DNA of 64,000 nucleotides from Oxyruncus cristatus (lineage: Eukaryota > Chordata > Aves > Passeriformes > Cotingidae). The notes under the pieces are model-generated. The model was not told where the DNA came from. It did not search any database and saw nothing but the letters and a program-made list of their open reading frames with translations. The position numbers and the translations under genes were made by a program. Every line of letters begins with the position of its first letter. The first letter of the stretch is position 1. The stretch lies in assembly GCA_013399855.1 (NCBI GenBank), contig VXAY01004955.1, positions 124,001 to 188,000 on the forward strand, read 5' to 3'. This document shows positions 57,460 to 64,000 of this stretch, piece after piece.

Positions 57460-57879
57460 GTGACTCTGACTCCTACCAGGTATCCGGAGGGTTCTGGGCT
57501 CCCAGTACAACAAGCTCTAGTAAAAGTTCCTGAGCTGCAGGAGACAGCCACAGGGACTTCCCATAAACTTCTCCCGGTTTGGTTTTTAATCAAATGCTTT
57601 TCTGCCTTCACACCATTGCCCTCAAGATCAGAAAGTGTCTCCCAAACTGAGAAGAGGACAAAGGTCAACTTGCCCATCAATGCACTTGGAGATAGAGAAA
57701 TTAAAATAAAACAGCAGAATCATCTCAAATTGCAACCCCCACCACCTTCTTCCATTTTTCAGTTAAGTAAACTGCAAAATACCCAAGTTAGTTTTGGTGG
57801 GAAGAAAACTCAACCCAAAACATACGCAAGGTGTTTAATCCCTAAGGATGATGAGGACAGTCAGTGGTCAGATGAATAA
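57460..57879 (+). other. candidate C-terminal coding exon (open frame to 57879)
   Basis: A 139-codon frame ends at TAA 57877-57879. The most exon-like part begins after a pyrimidine tract (TTTTCTGCCTTCACACCATTGCCCTCAAG) at 57627, giving about 84 codons. Its peptide is protein-like: ESVSQTEKRTKVNLPINALG, then LKLQPPPPSSIFQLSKLQ, then a basic stretch (GGKKTQPKTYARC), then an acidic tail DDEDSQWSDE. Such an ordered basic-then-acidic end is typical of real C-termini. I know no family with this tail. A minus-strand frame (57426-57680) overlaps the 5' half only. There is no AATAAA close downstream, which argues against a short 3' UTR. It could be the last exon of a poorly conserved gene, a decayed retrocopy, or chance. 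Confidence 0.3.
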
Positions 57880-60800
57880 CCTTCTGTGTGATACTGAGGG
57901 CTCAGACTATGGATCTGCTACAAGTAGCGGGGTGTGCCATAACTGCGGAATCAGCATCTCGTTTTGAAAGGACTCCTGCAAACCCTGCAGGAACATTTCA
58001 GTACTAGATGGTGTTGCTATGGGCACCAAAGGGAAGCTTAATATAAGAGAAACTCTCTTAGGAATTCATGGGGGATGGGTGTAAACAGTATGTGTACATA
58101 GGAACTGGAATGTCCCTGGCACTAAAAAGCAAATAACATTTTTTGTTTTTAATGTTCTGCTAATAACATTTTAGGGTAGGCCTTTCCAGAGGGACAATAT
58201 AAGTTGGTACCTTTTTTTCAAGTTGCTTGAAGTGAAATATGGGTAAATAGATGATTGGTATATCTGCATCCTGTGTAGCAGAAACATAATGAAATCTGGA
58301 TGCTACAGATAGATATAATTTCTCTGTAAAAACAGATGTTAAAAATGGGAACAGAAAATTAGGAAAATTGAAGAACTGCAGTTCTCTCTAGTATTCGGGG
58401 AAGAGGATGCCACTCTGCATTTGAGTACAGTTCAAACTTTATTCGAGAATCACATTGGCAAGGGACAGCCAGATGATTTAATTCACAGCTAGATTTCTCC
58501 CATTCTGGCTCTCTCTCTGCCAGTGCAGACTACCTAAGTAGATGAAAAGAACGAAAAAGTACCCACTGTAGAATAACTGCAAGTATATCTCAAGACAGAC
58601 AAAGAGAATGCAAAATTAAACTCTTGATGTGAAAAGAATGGGACAATGAGTGCCTCTCCCCAAGATACCTTTGGAATGGATTCCATTTCAGTGCTTTCTT
58701 TCTTGCTTGCTTGCTTGCAGTATTTTTCGTTGATGCATACCAAAGAAAGGCTGAAAGCTTTATATTATTTCTTATTTTCTTCTACTTTTTAGTATGTGGT
58801 ATAAGTTCTTTTTTAAAATATTATTTTCCTGCCAATGTTAAAGCAGTTCCCATTTTTCTAGTTTGTTTCTGACACCTAGCTGTGATCAACAATGCTTCTC
58901 CGCTGAATCACTTCTTTCATCTATTCAGCTTCTGTTATTTCCCTTATCTCATCTCCCCCTTTCACCAGCTTACCTCTCATTAACCCTCAGGGTTCCAAAC
59001 ATATTGTATCTCTCCCAAAGATACATATTTTTATTCAGACGTAAGTCATTTTTGCTTGCTAGATTCAATTTCCATAATTCCCTAATAGAATAGCTGCGTG
59101 TAGTACATACTCTTTATGGTTCGGTGAACAATAAACTAAGACATTAATTTATACTTGTGCATTGTACACTGTTCCACTTCACCTTTTCCCCCTGTGAACA
59201 GATAGTCAGATAAAATCTAATTCTTTTTAATGTAAGAAATATAGTTCAATCCACATGTAAAAATCTGCTTGACTAGCATTTTTGTTTGACCAACAAAATG
59301 AATATTTTCTAGGAGTCACTTTAACCCACTGCAGTATATTTAAAATCATGTTTTAACTTTCAGAAGTAGTGGTTGTGATACATTAAGCTCAGTTTCTGCT
59401 ACTATAAGACATACAGGAGGTTTCTAGGAAATAAGCACTCTTTTACCTACACTAATGCATTTATGGGTTGTTTTCAGATATACAACTACCTTCACTTTTC
59501 TGAGGATAAAAATAAGCAAAACCCAAGAGATTTACCACCTGAGTTTTAGCTATAACTTTTGTGATTGAAACAGGTGAAAGCAGCTGGAAGTATATCCAGC
59601 TATTCATGTAGACATTCCTATCTGCTATCCCTCCAATTAATTGTGTAACCCAGCTCCAATCATGAAGTCAGTTAAAATTCATACGAAGTTTGTGGAAATG
59701 TGTGTTGTGTAGCATGAGGTGAATGTGTAAGTTCAGATAAACATGGAGAAAGCTCATTGCTCATACTGGTAAATAAACTACCTGTGTCAGTAAGCTTACA
59801 CAGGCATCCATATTTGAGAAAAATTAAGGGAGATATATAAATAACTTCAGAATTCATGGGTGCATAAAGAAAACCTTTTTTGGAAAACACGTTTGTTCCT
59901 TGCTATTCTATATGTTATTAGCATTGGCTCTAAATAGAGATTTTTCAAGAACCATAGAGAGTTAATGTAATGCTGTGTTAATACATTAATGGGTGTATTT
60001 ATTGGAATCCGGTGGAAGTTTCCATGTGTGAATGTCTGAACTTCAAAACTTAAAGTTGGATGATTTGATGTTTATAAAACACAAATGACTCTTTTAATTT
60101 AGGCAACATTTATCCTGATTTTATTGTGTAACTAATCATTATCACTTGACTGTACAAAATATAAAAAGAAAAATCCATAGTAAAATAAGATATCTTTTAT
60201 ATTTTTAAATGAAATGTTTATACTGGTTTACAGTAAACTTTTTCAAAATTCAGTAAGATTTTAGCACAATTCAATGCAGTCTTTTAAGCAAAAACAAATT
60301 ACACTCAAGAACATTCTCATAGATAATAAAAATAATTGCCTTCACTACAAATTTCAAGTTCGTGCCAGAAGCAAAATAAATATTTAAGTTACATTTTGTG
60401 CAAGTAGTCCTTGCTAATTTAATCCTCAGAGATACTTAGTCCTTTATAACTTAATCACTCCTTCATCTTGTATTTATTACTTCAAATGGTTAGTTTTCTA
60501 TTACAGAGGAACTTATTGCTGTATCAAAGGCTTAATTGAGCTCCTTTTAAAAAATCATGATTGTCAGTATAAAATCATGCATCCACAGTAAGTGTGTTTA
60601 TAGAGAACTTACAGCTTTAAATTTCACTTAGAAAAAAAGCCTTACACTTTCCTGCAGGTTCTGAATGCAGATTTACTATAAAATAAGTGAATAATAATAC
60701 CAGGTTATTTTGGAAAGTGTTCTTTCATGCAATCCCTGCATTTAGCACAATCCCAAAATGGTAGCCCAACAGGTGGTCCTTTCATAGCCTTCAGCCCAAA

Positions 60801-60959
60801 CAATCGGGACAAAAAGGACACCAAGAATCGAATGTTCTTCAGGATTTAAAAAGCTGTTCACTTCCCTTTGTTCATTTTCAGATTTAGCCATGTTCATTAT
60901 TGTTGAGCCACAAATGCAGGACATTCTTTTTTGACATTTTGCCATAAATAGACACTGAC
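57880..60959. other. unique non-coding stretch
   Basis: No gene recognised. (TTGC)n units lie at about 58702-58719. The stretch 59900-60700 is very AT-rich and empty of features. Confidence 0.55.
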
Positions 60960-61260
60960 TGGAGCTGACTAGCCAGCTAGCTGCTTTGTCACATGCAAGC
61001 GGAAACTACTTCACAAAGCAAATGCATTCTTGGTGACTCAATGGCCCCGGCAAGCACCGGTTGTGACATGCGGCAGATCTGGCAAAGTCTAGGTTAACAA
61101 AAGTATGGGTGACAAAGGCTGAAGTTCTCTTCCTATATTTTCCTCCACAGTAAGTATTTAATTCTGGCCTAATGAATTTGCCTGGAAGGCTGGGTGACAT
61201 TGACAGCCTCCTGAAACTCTGAAAATATACTTTTGCATTGTGGGCTCTCTTCGGAGGGAA
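60960..61260. promoter_or_regulatory. candidate CNE-like block
   Basis: Repeat-free, mixed-GC sequence with TAATGAATTTG (about 61171-61181), GCACCGG/CCGGCAAG elements and a donor-like ACA then GTAAGTA at about 61147-61156. A minus-strand frame (61006-61200) is open across it, with several Cys (NTYCGGKYRKRTSAFV, CHNRCLPGPL) but no known domain. Confidence 0.2.
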
Positions 61261-63370
61261 CTGTTGGTTAACTGGTAATGACAGACTTCGAGGTGAAACC
61301 TAAGATGAAATACTTGTTTCTCTGTATTTTAAAAGTTGTGAAAGTTTCTTGTTGCAGTGATCTCAGTCTCAACATCCATAACAAAAGATAGGCCCAGTCC
61401 TATGGGTCTTTAATGATGCAAGCAGCCCTTACAGCTGCCTTACTGTGCTGCAAGGAATTAGTTTCACAAGTAATGGGCATAGAAGCACAGATCAAGCTTT
61501 TTTCTTCATGTTATGAATAAGTGTGTAAAACACATCTTGTAAAAAAGGCAGAGCTATCTATAATGGTGCCTAACTGTTCAAGAATAGTAAGTTATCTTCA
61601 AATTTTCAATTTGCCAAGTCAAATCCTCTTCTGCTACTGTGTATTTTAAATGTAGTACACACAGTGGTTTGTTTATTTTTAGTTTTGGTTTTGGTTTTTG
61701 TCTGTTTGTTAAATTTTTTTATATCTCCTGGCAAGTTCAAAAATTCGAGGGTCTCCCACTGCTATTACCTTGGAGATTTTAAAACCCTTATCCAAGTGCA
61801 GGGTTTCTGACCCCTGCTGGGATGTGGATGAGACCTGTGTTTGTAACAGTCCTAGTGTGTGGGATGAAGGTTTGATACTAGACCCTTGTTAACCTGTTAG
61901 ATTCAAATTAGACCCTGTTAACCTCTTACTTTCAGCATTAAATTTTTGGTGGAAAATGTGACTTGCTTCAAACTGTCTTATGAAAAGCTATGATGCAGAT
62001 ATAAATAAGAGATTAATGCATTTTAATTTTAAAACATCTATGTGAAGAATTGCTTATAAAAGTTTAAAATTATATTGGGTCACTGCTGATAACAATTCCA
62101 GCACAGGCTCAAGGAAACATGTGTCCCTCAAGCCCTACTGCTGCCAAAGGCAACAGCACAGTCTAGAAGAAAACAACCTGTAGGTAAAGACAAAGTCTTG
62201 CCTATGTTAGTAAGGTAGCAGCTATGCTGAGCAGTGAGGTTTTGCTCTTCAGTTCAAAAGCCTGAAATTAGCAATGGAAAACCTCAGTGTTAAAAGGTTA
62301 GTGAATGAAGCCAATGTTCAGTGCTGTTTGTCATCCGGATGTTTGTTTCATGGTTTACCTGAGCCCATTGTATGTGGAAGAACCAGTTTATAAATGAATG
62401 AAAGGGTTAAGGCCAAGACCTGCTGTTGACAACCTGAAGAAACTTGGGCAGACCTCTTCATTGCAGGTCTTCCTTTCCAGGGAAAACATCCACTGGGGTG
62501 TTTTCCTTGCAAACCTTCACAGAGGCCTGTGAGTCCTCATTGTGTTCCTCCAAAGCAGGAGACTCCTGCCTTTCTTTGTAGTACAGAAGCAAAATTTTTC
62601 AACTTTTTAATATATCCACATAAAATCCACAACCCTCCTAGATTTCAAGGGAAACCAGTTAGTAAAATGTTTAAGCAACAACCAGTCAAAATGATTACTG
62701 GGTGCTAAATGATGAATAAGTACTGTAAGAGGATTTTGGCTTATTTCAACCACAAAGTACACACAGAGCTGAAAAGATAGCTCTAGTAAAAAACCACAGT
62801 AAAATGACACAAAAGAGGGACTCGATGCTCTTTCCACCCTTATCTTTATTTTTAATTTTATTCTAGCATTACTATAATTCCAAATTTCCCTAACAACTAT
62901 TTTAAATCAAGGTATCTTTCATTAAGAAAAGTATTTTTATAAAACAGATACATACATTTTTCCATACTAAAATCCAAGTTCCAAGTTAAAACTGGGAAAA
63001 AAATAATTCTGTTTGTGTGGGAGTGCTGATTTAAGGGAAGAAAAGTAAGAGTCACAGGATACAGAGAAATTTCACTAGAATATATCAAACAGCACTGAAA
63101 GTCAAATAATGGAGAGGTAGAAGCAGGGAAGCATCCAGCTTTACCTCCCTCCAGACAGCAATAAACCTCTTGCAAATTTAGCTGTCAGAAATGATTGCTT
63201 TGTTTTCAACAAGTGGCATTACTTCCTCTTATAGTGGAATTAAGATTGATTGAAATTGATTCATTACTTTCCCATATTTCCCACACTCCTTCATCACTTT
63301 CAGTTTGAAAACACTATTTCAGTGAAACAAGCACAGATAGAAACAGCATATGTTTCAGGGTTTTGTTTTT
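61261..63370. other. unique non-coding stretch
   Basis: No gene recognised. A small local duplication of TAGACCC(T)TGTTAACCT occurs at 61879-61895 and 61909-61924. A GTTTTG-type tract lies at about 61678-61710. Confidence 0.55.
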
Positions 63371-63570
63371 CACAGTCACAAAATCACAAGGGTTGGAAAG
63401 GACCTCTGAGATGATCAAGTCCAAGCCTCGATCCACCACCACCGCAGTTACTAGACTATGGCACTAAGTGCCACATCCAATCTCATCTTAAAAACATGCA
63501 GGGATGGAGATTCCACCACCTCCCTGGGCAGCCCGTTCCAGTGCCTGATTTTGTTCCTTTCTTTGAGACA
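63371..63570 (-). mobile_element. CR1 LINE fragment, 3' end only
   Basis: It begins at the left with the CR1 3' terminus (CACAGTCACAAAATCACAAG) and the GGTTGGAAAGGACCTCTGAG box. It continues through CGATCCACCACCACCGCAGT, GTGCCACATCCAATCTCATC and ACCACCTCCCTGGGCAGCCC, all standard CR1 3' UTR and C-terminal text for a subfamily different from the copies near 19 kb. It is 5'-truncated after about 180-200 bases and retains no useful coding sequence. Confidence 0.92.
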
Positions 63571-63602
63571 ATGCCTGATTTTTTGTTTCTTTCTTTGAGA
63601 TA
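63542..63602 (+). repeat. about 30-bp tandem duplication at CR1 truncation point
   Basis: TGCCTGATTTTGTTCC followed by TTTCTTTGAGACA (63542-63570) is repeated as TGCCTGATTTTTTGTTTC followed by TTTCTTTGAGATA (63572-63602). The first copy starts inside recognisable CR1 sequence. Confidence 0.85.
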
Positions 63603-64000
63603 TCAAAGTATTAAGATGAGATACTGGCATAGTAATTCATTTTCCTTTAAAGAAATGCTTTCAGAAATTATGTCTTCCTTGGGGAATGAGTTTTTTTAAA
63701 AATTTTTTTACTGATTTTCCTGGGGGGAAAAAAATGCAACAATAACTATAAACTCTTAAGCAGCTACACAGAATGGTTCAAATCAGAACAAAAAGTTTGC
63801 TAGGCTGCTTGAGAGGATTTCCCATTTGAAGTCTGGCTCCTGCTTTCAGACTCACCTGGATGAAGGGCAGTGAGCAAGTGGTGATGCCAAGTGGTGGGAC
63901 TGGCCCAGGAGTGGAGCCAAGCAGGACAAGAAGCCTGTGACAGGCAGTGACCTGCAACGGAAAGCAGAGTGCACTGATGGTTCAAGGAGCTTGTGACAAC
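63603..64000. other. unique non-coding sequence to window end
   Basis: A T/A-rich patch lies at about 63690-63735, followed by GC-richer sequence. The minus-strand frame at 63800-63985 has no recognisable domain. Confidence 0.5.

Noticed and set aside
62358..62433. Minus-strand segment between a TTTCTTCAG acceptor and a CAG|GTAAAC donor
   Set aside because: Both sites are only moderate and the one open frame has ordinary composition, so it is below the other candidates.
1..64000. CRISPR arrays, phage, operons, tRNA or rRNA genes
   Set aside because: No direct-repeat/spacer pattern, no tRNA-like cloverleaf noticed, no rRNA segments, and the sequence is plainly vertebrate nuclear DNA.

Overview
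This window reads as nuclear DNA from a vertebrate, most likely a bird. The main evidence is three fragments of CR1, the dominant LINE family of bird genomes. Two carry recognisable pieces of the CR1 reverse transcriptase and two retain the CR1 3' end. AT-rich composition, many microsatellites, scarce CpG and two assembly gaps of N fit intergenic or intronic avian sequence. There are no bacterial-type operons, ribosome binding sites or long open frames. The species cannot be read from the sequence.

No protein-coding gene can be named. The longest open frames are about 150 codons, and most of those lie in low-complexity, repeat-derived or AT-rich sequence. Some segments do combine good splice signals or a suggestive reading frame: plus strand at 549-800, 11778-11896, 16424-16462, 31377-31448, 48200-48749, 51453-51657, 54060-54107 and 57627-57879; minus strand at 8320-8359, 11110-11144, 18283-18524 and 23064-23241. 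They are candidates only, because pseudo-exons are common in any 64 kb of vertebrate DNA.

Layout. Positions 1-17400 are repeat-poor, with a CNE-like stretch near 4640-5560 and several candidate exons. Positions 17405-20440 hold a GTTT/GTT tract, an (AT)n run, a GC-richer minus-strand exon candidate and a patchwork of CR1 pieces. Positions 20440-35600 are mostly unique, with CNE-like blocks near 23050, 29460, 32230 and 33470. A purine-only satellite interrupted by a gap lies at 35619-35786. Positions 35787-50130 are largely featureless apart from short repeats and the 48.2-48.75 kb exon pair. Positions 50130-50720 hold the second gap, flanked by CA, poly-C, CTC and poly-G runs. From 51.4 to 57.9 kb come a well-formed non-coding exon candidate, a CNE-like block near 52.4 kb and an open frame ending at 57879. 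The last 6 kb are unique sequence ending in a third CR1 fragment with a short tandem duplication at its truncated end.

Interpretation. Recognised interspersed repeats cover roughly 1.7 kb of 64 kb. Low repeat density plus homeodomain-, octamer- and RFX-type motifs is compatible with a regulatory gene desert or a very long intron. That is inference; cross-species alignment would decide it. I found no convincing new biological system. The best leads are the candidate exons, the X-box block at 32.2-32.5 kb and the CR1 patchwork.
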